Of a stretch of DNA of 42,823 bases, positions 9,501-17,084 are shown in pieces. A program made the translations under genes and the position numbers. Numbering within the stretch: position 1 is the stretch's first letter; every line of letters starts with the position of its first letter. The DNA comes from Acidobacteriota bacterium (GTDB taxonomy: Bacteria; Acidobacteriota; Vicinamibacteria; Vicinamibacterales; UBA823): NCBI GenBank assembly GCA_002717745.1, contig PBBF01000043.1, positions 1-42,823 of the forward strand, read 5' to 3'. The notes beneath the pieces were generated by a model. That model was not told the origin of the DNA and did not search any database. It saw only the letters and a program-made list of their open reading frames with translations.

Positions 9501-9794
9501 ACCAATCGATGCTGCTGGCTGATCATCAAAAACCGGTTCCCAGTGGATGCCGCCGTCTACAGACTTGAAGATCCCGCCCGAAGCAGCACCGATATAGTAG
9601 ACATTAGGATCTCCCGGCACGCCAACGACAGCACTGACCCTATTACCGACTGGACCGATATGGCGATATTCAAGGCCAGCGAATATTGTTGGATCGTATT
9701 CTGTGGGCTGCTGTGCAACCCCCTGCGACGCACCGAAATGCACCAACGGTAAGCCGAACGCAACTAGTCGAAGGAACGGTACTATGTGCGACAT
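6582..9794 (-). CDS. VPS10/sortilin-type BNR-repeat exported protein
   Basis: This 1070-residue protein begins with a signal peptide (cleavage near GVAQQ). Many BNR/Asp-box motifs follow, of the form SxDxGxxW: SVDGGIHWEP, STDAGKTWRQ, TTDGGETWEH, SRDGGATWEE, SDDGGRQWRM, TTDGGQNWRM, TRDGGNRWDN, SDYGNSWTQ and SFDDGARWLP. These build one or two large beta-propellers of the sortilin/VPS10 class. The last 300 or so residues form a separate beta domain, then an alpha-helical tail (about 940-1065). Such proteins are abundant in Acidobacteriota and Bacteroidota and are often called glycosyl hydrolases, but no catalytic residues can be assigned. GGAGA precedes the ATG. Function unknown; probably surface binding or protein folding. 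Confidence 0.88.
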   Translation of the reverse strand: MSHIVPFLRLVAFGLPLVHFGASQGVAQQPTEYDPTIFAGLEYRHIGPVGNRVSAVVGVPGDPNVYYIGAASGGIFKSVDGGIHWEPVFDDQPAASIGALAIETVNPNVIWAGTGETFIRSNISHGDGIYKSTDAGKTWRQMGLDATGRIGRIVIHPTNPDIVFAAAMGHSYGPQQTRGVFRTTDGGETWEHVLFVDEHTGASDIVMDPNNPRILFAGMWQLVIQTWGRESGGPGSGLWTSRDGGATWEELIGAGLPEKPIGKIGLAMTPDDSNRIYALIETNSNADYVELDDHEGVLWRSDDGGRQWRMVNADHTLAQRPLYYTRAAVAPDDRDEIHFLSTRHSVSLDGGITTERGTAGGDNHDMWIDPLLPDRMIVGHDGGASISTTRGQSWWRPRLPIAQMYHAYTDNQVPYYVYGNRQDGPSARVPSNSLQSNGIPIGLMHSVGGCESGFAIPDPVENDIVWSGCYDGILERYDLKTGHARNVSVWPDNPEGWAAADLPYRFQWTFPIAISPHDHNRVYVGSQYVHMTTDGGQNWRMISPDLTTNDKSKQQKTGGLTAEDVSPTYAAVLFAIGESSLEEGLIWVGSNDGLVHVTRDGGNRWDNVTANISGLPPWGTVSNIEPSGHNAGTAYISVDFHQVNNFNPYIYKTSDYGNSWTQISSNIPASVFSSVHVVREDPVRPGLLYAGTENAVYVSFDDGARWLPLQTNLPHAPVHWLTIQPHFNDLVVGTYGRGFWILDDITPLQQIYSEVLDMAVHLFEPRPTYRFRTRESTMSQPEDSGAGTNPGYGAALHYYLPKELGDDENLNITILNADEEAVRSLSGLPSAAGINRVHWDLRYDQTDEPQLRMPAFEHSHVRADLDRGLRPVGDGSRVAILAPPGKYTVRLRLGDTELVQALTVLKDPHSAGSEGDIAAQMALLVDLRNMLNDAVSLINEIESVREQVADIGRRVHDHRDNDLIIDAARSLDERLLAIEMRLSDQRLSGGSARQDSVRWPRQLLAKLSSLAGYVGQTDFPPTTQQREVLENYRELLDTYELQMDGVRTGALVEFNRALEERGLAGVVPLP

Positions 9795-10004
9795 CGAGTT
9801 TCTCCGAATCGAAAATGAGGTGAGTGGCCTACTATACTCGGACGCGCGCGTAGCACGGCAACAATCAATGATGCAGCGAAGACACCTGTCCGTGGTTGAC
9901 GACCGGTTTCGCTTGTTAGAGGAATCCCGGCCTAGGCAACGCCCGGTTCAGAACCCCCAGGTGGGGTTGACCCGCAACCCTCGTATGACGGATCCTGAGA
10001 CATC

Positions 10005-11612
10005 GTGCGTGGCGTTGTAATAGCGATTATCCTTCTACTGTTTGCGGCTTTCCCACCTAAGGCCCAATCGGAGTCACCAAAACTGGTCGTGCTTCTGGTT
10101 GTTGATCAGATGCGAGCTGACTACCTCGCTCGGTTTCAGCATCATTGGACCTCTGGCCTGAAACGTTTAATCGACGACGGAGCCTGGTTCCGCCAAGCAG
10201 CCTATCCATACTTCCAGACAAACACGTGTGTCGGCCATGCCACCATCTCAACAGGAAGTCTGCCAGAAACCCATGGCATCATCGGCAACAATTGGTATGA
10301 CCGTGCCGAGGGACGCCTCCGAGCCTGTGCCGATAACTCTGACTCCCCGCTTATTAGTTATGACGACCCGGTAGAGGCTACCCTGGGTCCAGATAACCTG
10401 ATGGTTCCGACACTCAGCGATGAGTTACGGGTGCAGGCCTCGGCACGTGTCGTGAGCCTGTCGATGAAACCTCGGGTGGCCGTGATGTTGGCTGGGCATG
10501 GTGCTGATGTCGCGCTCTGGCGGCAGGGCACCGCCTGGGTTACGTCGACCGCCTACACTCGTGAACCGGTAGTTTTTATCGAACAATTCCTTGACGCCAA
10601 TCCGGTCGCTAATGACCTGGGCAAGATCTGGACTCGGGCGCTGCCCGAAAACCTGTATCTGTTTTCCGGCTCCGTTGACGTGAGTCGTCCGTTTGAAGGA
10701 TGGGCCACTGGATTGCCACACACCCTGATTGGCCTGGGCGACAGCCCTGACCTGCTCTTCTACCAGAAATGGATGGCCAGTCCTCGCTCGAATGATTACC
10801 TCGGGCAACTAGCAGGCACCATCGTCGACGCATTGGACCTTGGCCAACGGGAAGCAACCGATTACCTCGCTCTCGGCCTCTCAGCACTCGACTATGCGGG
10901 TCACCGCTTCGGCCCACAAAGTCACGAGGTGCAAGACGTTCTCATTCAGTTAGACCGGATGCTAGGTCGTCTCTTCGATAAATTGGACACTACCGTGGGC
11001 TCCGGTCGTTACGTGGTTGCGTTGACAGCTGACCACGGTGTAGTGCCGATTCCTGAGCGCCGGGCACGATTGGCCGATGCCGGCCGCATCCCAGCGCAGC
11101 AGATCGTTGATGCTGCTGAAACAGCAATCCGCGGGCAGTTTGGGCCAGGTCGCCACGTCGCCCAATTCGAAGAGCAGGACTTCTATTTCGAGCCCGGCAT
11201 ATATGCGCGTCTTTTGGACCAGGAGGGCGCGCTCGAGCGCGTCGCCGACGCTATCCGAGCCGTGGAGGGCGTGGCTGAGGTTTATCGTGGGGACACAATC
11301 CGCGAGCGACGCAATTCAGGAAATGCCGTCGAACGTGCTTTGGCCAGAAACTATTATCCGGGACGGAGCGGGGATCTCCTGATCGTGCCTCGGCCCTACT
11401 GGACAACCTCAGTCTATGCATCCGGCCACGGCACCAGTTATGACTACGACACCCGTGTCCCCATTCTCCTGATGGGTGATCAGATCACCCCAGGGCACTA
11501 TTTAGCTGAAGTTACTCCAGCCGACATTACACCAACGCTAGCAGCAATCGCGGGGGTGACGCTCGCACGTACCGATGGACGCGTCCTTACCGAGGCACTT
11601 GGCGATTTTTAA
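10005..11612 (+). CDS. PafA-like alkaline phosphatase / nucleotide pyrophosphatase family
   Basis: This is a 535-residue exported metal-dependent phosphohydrolase of the alkaline phosphatase superfamily. A signal peptide (about 3-21) precedes the first metal motif LVVDQMRADY (Asp34). The nucleophile region reads TNTCVGHATISTG, in which Thr74 just before Cys corresponds to the threonine nucleophile of PafA. Later metal ligands appear in YAGHRFGPQSHEV, LTADHGVVPIP and the final ASGHGTSYDYDTRVP. PafA-type enzymes release phosphate from phosphomonoesters in the periplasm. The start is GTG with no strong RBS. It diverges from the BNR gene across about 210 bases. A phosphodiesterase is the alternative. 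Confidence 0.87.
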   Translation: MRGVVIAIILLLFAAFPPKAQSESPKLVVLLVVDQMRADYLARFQHHWTSGLKRLIDDGAWFRQAAYPYFQTNTCVGHATISTGSLPETHGIIGNNWYDRAEGRLRACADNSDSPLISYDDPVEATLGPDNLMVPTLSDELRVQASARVVSLSMKPRVAVMLAGHGADVALWRQGTAWVTSTAYTREPVVFIEQFLDANPVANDLGKIWTRALPENLYLFSGSVDVSRPFEGWATGLPHTLIGLGDSPDLLFYQKWMASPRSNDYLGQLAGTIVDALDLGQREATDYLALGLSALDYAGHRFGPQSHEVQDVLIQLDRMLGRLFDKLDTTVGSGRYVVALTADHGVVPIPERRARLADAGRIPAQQIVDAAETAIRGQFGPGRHVAQFEEQDFYFEPGIYARLLDQEGALERVADAIRAVEGVAEVYRGDTIRERRNSGNAVERALARNYYPGRSGDLLIVPRPYWTTSVYASGHGTSYDYDTRVPILLMGDQITPGHYLAEVTPADITPTLAAIAGVTLARTDGRVLTEALGDF

Positions 11613-11699
11613 TTCCTCACACGTCGACGCCGAAAAACTGCCCGCGCCCTCATCCCCGGTTGTCAGAGACCGAGCCAGCTTACGAGACAGCCAAAGTAA

Positions 11700-12824
11700 T
11701 CAGTTGGCCATCTCGGTCAGTAGTTGATGGATCCGTTCAAGTCCACTACGAAGATACTCGGCTGGTAACCCGAAGCTGATCCGCAGGTGCCGGTCGACGT
11801 TGAAGTGATCACCTGGTGCAACAAGCACGCTTTTTTCTTTGATTAACCGTTCGACGAAGGTTGTGGAGTTTACCTCTAGTTCATAGCGCGGAAACGCGAT
11901 CGCCGCGGCACCGGGTGGGACGATCGATAATAAATCGCCTTGCGACTGCATCCACTCTTCGAAAATCTTATAACCGCGCCGGATGTAGTCGCGCGTGCGC
12001 TGCAACAGTTTCGGTCTCATCTCGGGAGATAAGGCCACTGCAGCAAGTTGGTTCGAGAGCGTAGCTACACTGATCGTCAGGTACTCGTGACGTGCCCACG
12101 CCTCATCGACCTCAGTGGGTGGCCCAACAATCCATCCCACCCTTAATCCGGGCAAACCACACGCTTTACTCAGGCTGTTATTGGCGAAGACCTTATCGTA
12201 ACGCCCCCAGAATGAAGGGGTTTGCTCATCGGTTAGGCGCTCAGCGCCACTATAGACCTCGTCAGCCAATATCCAGGCACCGACTCGATCCGCCGCCGCA
12301 ACGACGGCGTCCATCTCAGCTGACGACATGATGTGACCGGTCGGGTTGTTTGGATTACAAACGGCAATAAGCTTAGTGCGATCTGTAACAGCCTGACTAA
12401 GTGAGTCAACGTCGAGTTCCCATTTCCGGTCGCTTGACAAGTCAAATGTCCGAACAACCATGCCAAGGTTCTGTGCTGCACCCCAGACCTGTAAATAGTT
12501 CGGAGCCATGACCGCAATTTCGTCACCCGGTTCGACTAGTGTCTGCAGGGAGAGGAGGTTGGCTTCAATACACCCTACTGTGACCAGGACGTTCTCCGAA
12601 GTCGCGCCCGGGTAGAGCGCAGCAATCCGCTCACGCAGTTCCGGTATACCGTTGGCTTGTGAGTAGACAAACTCGGTCGATAGGAGTTGCTCCACCTGTT
12701 CCGGCTCGGGAATCAGTTCGCGCACTGTCGCCGGATGCACGCCACTCTCCGATAGGTTGTAGTCAACCTGGTTTTCCCACTTCGACAACAATCGTTCCAT
12801 TACAAACGGTTGGAATTTTGACAT
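11700..12824 (-). CDS. Class I/II PLP-dependent aminotransferase
   Basis: This 374-residue cytosolic enzyme is of fold type I. Visible motifs are AVCNPNNPTGHI (Asn that contacts PLP), ILADEVYSG (Asp and Tyr), and NNSLSKACGLPGLRVGW, whose lysine in SLSK forms the Schiff base. The C-terminal HLRISFGLP supplies the arginine that binds the substrate carboxylate. Length fits the family. GGAG sits 8 bases before ATG. Which amino acid it uses cannot be told from the sequence. It stands alone between a phosphatase and a DUF5107-TPR gene. Confidence 0.9.
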   Translation of the reverse strand: MSKFQPFVMERLLSKWENQVDYNLSESGVHPATVRELIPEPEQVEQLLSTEFVYSQANGIPELRERIAALYPGATSENVLVTVGCIEANLLSLQTLVEPGDEIAVMAPNYLQVWGAAQNLGMVVRTFDLSSDRKWELDVDSLSQAVTDRTKLIAVCNPNNPTGHIMSSAEMDAVVAAADRVGAWILADEVYSGAERLTDEQTPSFWGRYDKVFANNSLSKACGLPGLRVGWIVGPPTEVDEAWARHEYLTISVATLSNQLAAVALSPEMRPKLLQRTRDYIRRGYKIFEEWMQSQGDLLSIVPPGAAAIAFPRYELEVNSTTFVERLIKEKSVLVAPGDHFNVDRHLRISFGLPAEYLRSGLERIHQLLTEMAN

Positions 12825-12931
12825 TCAGCAAACTCCACTATCGACTGTGCTTCTGAGCCCTAGCGCTCCTTAACCTCTACTTTTACAACGTCAGCCGTAT
12901 TGATTCATGAAGGATTGAAACCGTAAGACTG

Positions 12932-15900
12932 TTATCGTGTGCCGGGCGACTTCTGGATGGCCAATGCCTGCCGGCTAAGCCTAATGTATTCGATTTGATC
13001 CTCGTCAGTCGGCGGATTCTCCATGCCAGCCTGCCACGCAGCCCGGGCCGCGTCATCTTGTCCCATAGCCTCGAGGGCACGACCCTTCCAGTACTGAGCT
13101 CTCGCCTCATGAGGTTGCGACGGCTGCCCAGCGTTCAGGTTTGTCGGATAGGTTAGTGCACGTTCAAAATCTTCGAGTGCTCCGAATGCGTCGTTGCTAT
13201 CAAGCCTGAGAATACCTCGCTCGATGTGAGTATTAGAAAAAATGGTCCAGGTATCACTGTCACCTTCTCGATTGGAGAACGTCGTCCGGTCAAGTAGCTC
13301 GATCGCGTCGTCGTAACGACTGACGTTAAGGTAAGTGCGCGCTAGAAGGACGGTTGCATCAGCACGCCGACGGGGAGTTGATGGCATTCTCTCAAGGAGG
13401 TCAATCGCCGTGGTCGGGAAATGGCGCGCGATGTGTAACTGCGCAAGGTCGCGGTGAAGGGTCTGGTCAGACGGCCGTGCAACGATTGCCGCTGTGTACC
13501 ACTCGACAGCGGCGTCGAGATCGCCAGCTACTCGCCAGTTATACAGCCCGAGATTGCGACGGGCAACGCTCAAGCTCAAATCGCGATCGGCGGCCTCTCG
13601 CCAAGATTGGGCCGCTTCATCGAGCCGACCGAGGCCTGCAAGAAGATTGCCAAGATACTCACGCGCGCGCGCATCATCGGGTGTTTCTCGGACAGCGTAC
13701 TCCAACACATCTATCGTTTCTGGCCGCGACGGGAAAACGTAGTCCCGCTTTAAGCCGGCCGCACGGTCAAGATATTTTCTGGCTATCGTCCTATTACCTA
13801 CACGCGACTCGTAGTAGGCCAGATAGTAGAAAGGCAACGGCCGGTGTTCACTAGTGGGGACTCCCTCAACCATCGTCACCGACAATAGATCGGCAGCCTC
13901 GCGGTACAGTCCAAGGTCTGCAAAAGTCAAACTCAGTTCAAGAAATGTAAACTCTTTCTCGCCAACGTAAGCACGTGCTTCTGCGGCAAAGTCGGCTGCG
14001 CTAACCTCACCCAGTAACGCCAAGATTGCTCGTGGCACGAGTCGGGTTGTGCCGGTTCGGATCGGTGAGAGCGCGATCCCCGTAGCTTGGGGCCATCGTT
14101 CCGTGTCGTAGGCCGCTATGAGCATTTGTTCGAGGAGACGGATACGGTCACGGCCACCGCGGTCGAACCCTCGACTGAAAGACAGAAGCGCCGCCTCGCG
14201 GTGCCCGGCACGCATTTGCGCTCGCCCAATGAGGCCAAAACCGAGTTCAGCCATCTCAGGTTGGCGCGTCGCCACGTAACCCAGTCGTAGTGCCTCCTCC
14301 AGATCGCCCAGTTGAAGCCTTGTGACGCCGAGTAAGTAGGCGGCCATGCCGTTGGTTGCGTCGCGTTTGAGCGCTCGTTCCAGCCGCGCGGCCGCCACCT
14401 CGTATAGACCGGCCTCCGTGTCGAGCGCAGCTAGCGCCACGAGCGATGGCGAATGGTTTATGTCATCCTCAAGTGCGCGGCCGTACCATTCTCGTGCGCC
14501 AATGCGATCCAAACTGACGTCGGCATCGTATCCATTCCGGTACTTTTGCTCGACACTCAACTTGTCTTCGGGTGTTCCCCCAAGTGAAACCGGTTCCTCT
14601 ACGTTCGGAATCGGTAATGGCGAGGTGTAGGTGGCCAGCGTGTCACCGAGTTGGGTCCGAACCGAAACTTCAACGGGCACATCAGCATTGCCGTCGAAGC
14701 GGATCCGTTGCACCAAAACTGGCGACAAATCCACGATGTCCGTGGCGACAACCCGACCATTTTGTACGATTGATAACTGCGCCTCTGAAAACTTCTGGGT
14801 CGCCATTACCCTGAACTCTAGGCCAGTATCAGTTTCAGCTCGTTGGATGGCCACGTTCTCAGTTGCGTACTCAAAACCGTCGCCAAGGCCAGACACCGGG
14901 TACCACCACTCCTGCCAACTCACATTCTGTCCGGGTCCTAGCATCCCGTAATCAGCTTGCGTTCGCAGAGGTCCGCTTTGCACCTCAATGTAAGGTCCTG
15001 CCGTCTCGGTCAGCACTCTTTGACTGGCTAAACCATCGCCTGATTGACCCCAAGTCCACGCTTTCTTACCAGGCAGCTCGTGATGGTTGGCTACTTGCAC
15101 AATGCCGTAGTCTCGGTCGACATCATAAGCACCAAAAAAATCAAAAACGCATTCGTAGGCAAAGACCGACGTCGGCTCGGGATAGTTCTTGAGCCAACTC
15201 AAATCACGATCGTTGTCCATCGGCCAAGAAAAGAAACTGGTCCCGTTGTGGTCCGAGCCGAGGGTCATGGGATAGATGAATCGGGTGCCCGGCGTGTTCG
15301 GCAATGCTGTGTTGTTCCAAAAATAGTAGGAATGGAAACCATCGGTCGGGTTCGAGATCGAAATCTGCTCATCGAGCACCGCCCGACCGGGATGCAGTGT
15401 TAACCGCACTTGCCAGGTCGTTCGAAAATTCATCTCGGTGTAGCCAATGACAAGCGAGGCTGACCCGTCAGGGTTTTCGACCGTCACGACATCGACAGGA
15501 GAAAAACTCGTCACGGTGTGTCCCGTTGGTCCACGATTCCACTCAATACCACCCGAAATCCAGGCACCCCTTAGAGCAATTAGTCCCGGTTTAACCACCC
15601 CATTGTCATGAAACATCTGCTCGCCACGGATCTTGTCGTAGACCGTTTGAATCCGGCCTCCGATTTCCGGTAGAGCCATAACTTTCAGATATTCATTTTC
15701 GAGAAACACCCCACGATAGGTCTGGTTACTGCGTTTTGCTGATAGGTTATCCTGCATCGTGTAGGGGTAAATCACCGACCCTTCCAACTCCAGAAACTTT
15801 GGATTTACATCATCTGGGTAAGGCTGATAGGTCGGAATGACGACCTCCTCCTCCCATGAGCGCACCCGCTCCTGGGCAGCACTGGGAAGCACACATACGC

Positions 15901-15937
15901 CGATGAGGACCGTAACTACACTCCAGCTTGATCGCAT
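12932..15937 (-). CDS. Exported DUF5107-TPR protein (paralogue 1)
   Basis: This 1001-residue protein has a signal peptide (SSWSVVTVLIGVCVLPSAAQ). A DUF5107 domain follows (about 25-400), with FLENEYLKVMALPEIGGRIQTVYDKIRGEQMF, GIEWNRGPTGHTVTSFSPVD, and NPTDGFHSYYFWNNTALP. The fold resembles mutarotase-like beta-sandwiches seen in carbohydrate enzymes. The second half is a long array of TPR helices, for example YEVAAARLERALKRDATNGMAAYLLGVTRLQLGDLEEAL and DDARAREYLGNLLAGLGRLDEAAQSW. It is clearly homologous over its whole length to the gene at 17085-20018. No good RBS is seen; ATTATA at 15945-15950 reads TATAAT on the minus strand very close to the start. Function unknown, likely glycan related. 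Confidence 0.87.
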   Translation of the reverse strand: MRSSWSVVTVLIGVCVLPSAAQERVRSWEEEVVIPTYQPYPDDVNPKFLELEGSVIYPYTMQDNLSAKRSNQTYRGVFLENEYLKVMALPEIGGRIQTVYDKIRGEQMFHDNGVVKPGLIALRGAWISGGIEWNRGPTGHTVTSFSPVDVVTVENPDGSASLVIGYTEMNFRTTWQVRLTLHPGRAVLDEQISISNPTDGFHSYYFWNNTALPNTPGTRFIYPMTLGSDHNGTSFFSWPMDNDRDLSWLKNYPEPTSVFAYECVFDFFGAYDVDRDYGIVQVANHHELPGKKAWTWGQSGDGLASQRVLTETAGPYIEVQSGPLRTQADYGMLGPGQNVSWQEWWYPVSGLGDGFEYATENVAIQRAETDTGLEFRVMATQKFSEAQLSIVQNGRVVATDIVDLSPVLVQRIRFDGNADVPVEVSVRTQLGDTLATYTSPLPIPNVEEPVSLGGTPEDKLSVEQKYRNGYDADVSLDRIGAREWYGRALEDDINHSPSLVALAALDTEAGLYEVAAARLERALKRDATNGMAAYLLGVTRLQLGDLEEALRLGYVATRQPEMAELGFGLIGRAQMRAGHREAALLSFSRGFDRGGRDRIRLLEQMLIAAYDTERWPQATGIALSPIRTGTTRLVPRAILALLGEVSAADFAAEARAYVGEKEFTFLELSLTFADLGLYREAADLLSVTMVEGVPTSEHRPLPFYYLAYYESRVGNRTIARKYLDRAAGLKRDYVFPSRPETIDVLEYAVRETPDDARAREYLGNLLAGLGRLDEAAQSWREAADRDLSLSVARRNLGLYNWRVAGDLDAAVEWYTAAIVARPSDQTLHRDLAQLHIARHFPTTAIDLLERMPSTPRRRADATVLLARTYLNVSRYDDAIELLDRTTFSNREGDSDTWTIFSNTHIERGILRLDSNDAFGALEDFERALTYPTNLNAGQPSQPHEARAQYWKGRALEAMGQDDAARAAWQAGMENPPTDEDQIEYIRLSRQALAIQKSPGTR

Positions 15938-15944
15938 AAGAAGA

Positions 15945-15950
15945 ATTATA
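15945..15950 (-). promoter_or_regulatory. Possible -10 box of the DUF5107-TPR gene
   Basis: TATAAT on the minus strand, 7 bases from the ATG at 15937. A transcript starting the usual distance downstream would be almost leaderless, which fits the missing RBS. No good -35 box is found at 16-18 bases, so this is tentative. Confidence 0.25.
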
Positions 15951-16016
15951 GTTGGTCGTAGTTTTCTAGTCGCGAAACGATAGAATCAGCCTGGTTCATA
16001 GCTACAGGAGATCTAG

Positions 16017-17012
16017 ATGCGTCTAATCACACTCCGGATGGCGCTCCACATCAGCGCTTGGTTCGTCTGTGCAACAGTTCCGACATTGTCGATTGCGCAA
16101 ACAACTCACGAATTTGACGCGACCGCCTACTACAACACGTTCTCGTTCGACCACCCTGTGGCCTTACGGATCAGCCCTGGGGACCGCGTTGTGACTAAAA
16201 CGATTGACGCGCGCGGTGGCGACGAGAATGGAAGCCAGGTTGCGCGAGGCCCAAATCCGCAAATTGGCCCGTTTTACATCGAAGGCGCCGAACCAGGAGA
16301 TGTTCTTGTTGTGAAATTGGAGAAGATCGAACCGAATCGGGACACTGCATTCTCGAGTTCGGTATTGGCGCCCTACGCCGCCGATCCGGCATTCTTGCGA
16401 TACGAAGCACTTCACGAACAGCAGACGGAAATCTGGGAGCTCGACCTTGTGGGACGTATGGCGCGACCGACGACGGCAGCTTCACGGGAACAAGGAATTG
16501 AGATTCCCTTTCGGCCTATGCTCGGCTGCGTGGCCGTCGCACCGCCTCGAAAGGAAGCCGTCTCGACGGCAACCCCAGGCGAATTTGGTGGAAATCTTGA
16601 TTACTTCGGAATGGTCGCAGGAGTCGCAGTAATGCTCCCGGTATCTGAACCTGGGGCTTTACTGTTCATCGGTGACGGTCATGCACGGCAAGGAGAGGGT
16701 GAGGTCGTCGGCAACGCCCTTGAGGTCTCGATGGATGTAGAGTTCTCCGTCGAACTAATCAAGGCCAAGGAGATCGGCTGGCCACGCATTGAAACAGATG
16801 AATACATCATTGTCCTTGGCAGCGCACGTCCACTGCTCCAGGCTCTGCAGCATGCAACAACCGAGTTGCAGCGCTGGCTCATGTCTGATTATGGATACGA
16901 TGAGCGTGGCTCATCGTTGCTGATGGGGCACGTGCTTGAATACGAAGTGGTTCAGGTTGTAGACCCACACTTCACGATCGCGGCAAAAATACGTAAGGGG
17001 TTTCTGCAGTAA
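16017..17012 (+). CDS. Exported acetamidase/formamidase family protein
   Basis: This is a 331-residue FmdA/AmdA family amidase. Family hallmarks are the early beta-strand region with RISPGDRVVTKTIDARGG, the segment TPGEFGGNLDYFGM (about 186-199), and LLFIGDGHARQGEGEVVGNALEVSMDV (about 215-240), which carries the conserved metal-binding GD and H residues. The family hydrolyses short amides to acid and ammonia. Unlike cytosolic FmdA, it starts with a signal-peptide-like segment ending at SIAQ (about residue 27), so it is probably exported. AGGAG at 16006-16010 sits 6 bases before the ATG. It lies between, and in opposite orientation to, two homologous DUF5107-TPR genes. Confidence 0.88.
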   Translation: MRLITLRMALHISAWFVCATVPTLSIAQTTHEFDATAYYNTFSFDHPVALRISPGDRVVTKTIDARGGDENGSQVARGPNPQIGPFYIEGAEPGDVLVVKLEKIEPNRDTAFSSSVLAPYAADPAFLRYEALHEQQTEIWELDLVGRMARPTTAASREQGIEIPFRPMLGCVAVAPPRKEAVSTATPGEFGGNLDYFGMVAGVAVMLPVSEPGALLFIGDGHARQGEGEVVGNALEVSMDVEFSVELIKAKEIGWPRIETDEYIIVLGSARPLLQALQHATTELQRWLMSDYGYDERGSSLLMGHVLEYEVVQVVDPHFTIAAKIRKGFLQ

Positions 17013-17084
17013 AGCGTAACAGCGTCGGTTCTTTGCCTTCTCGTCGCTTGTCAGAAGTCGGAGTCCGGTAGCGGCTTCAGCGGG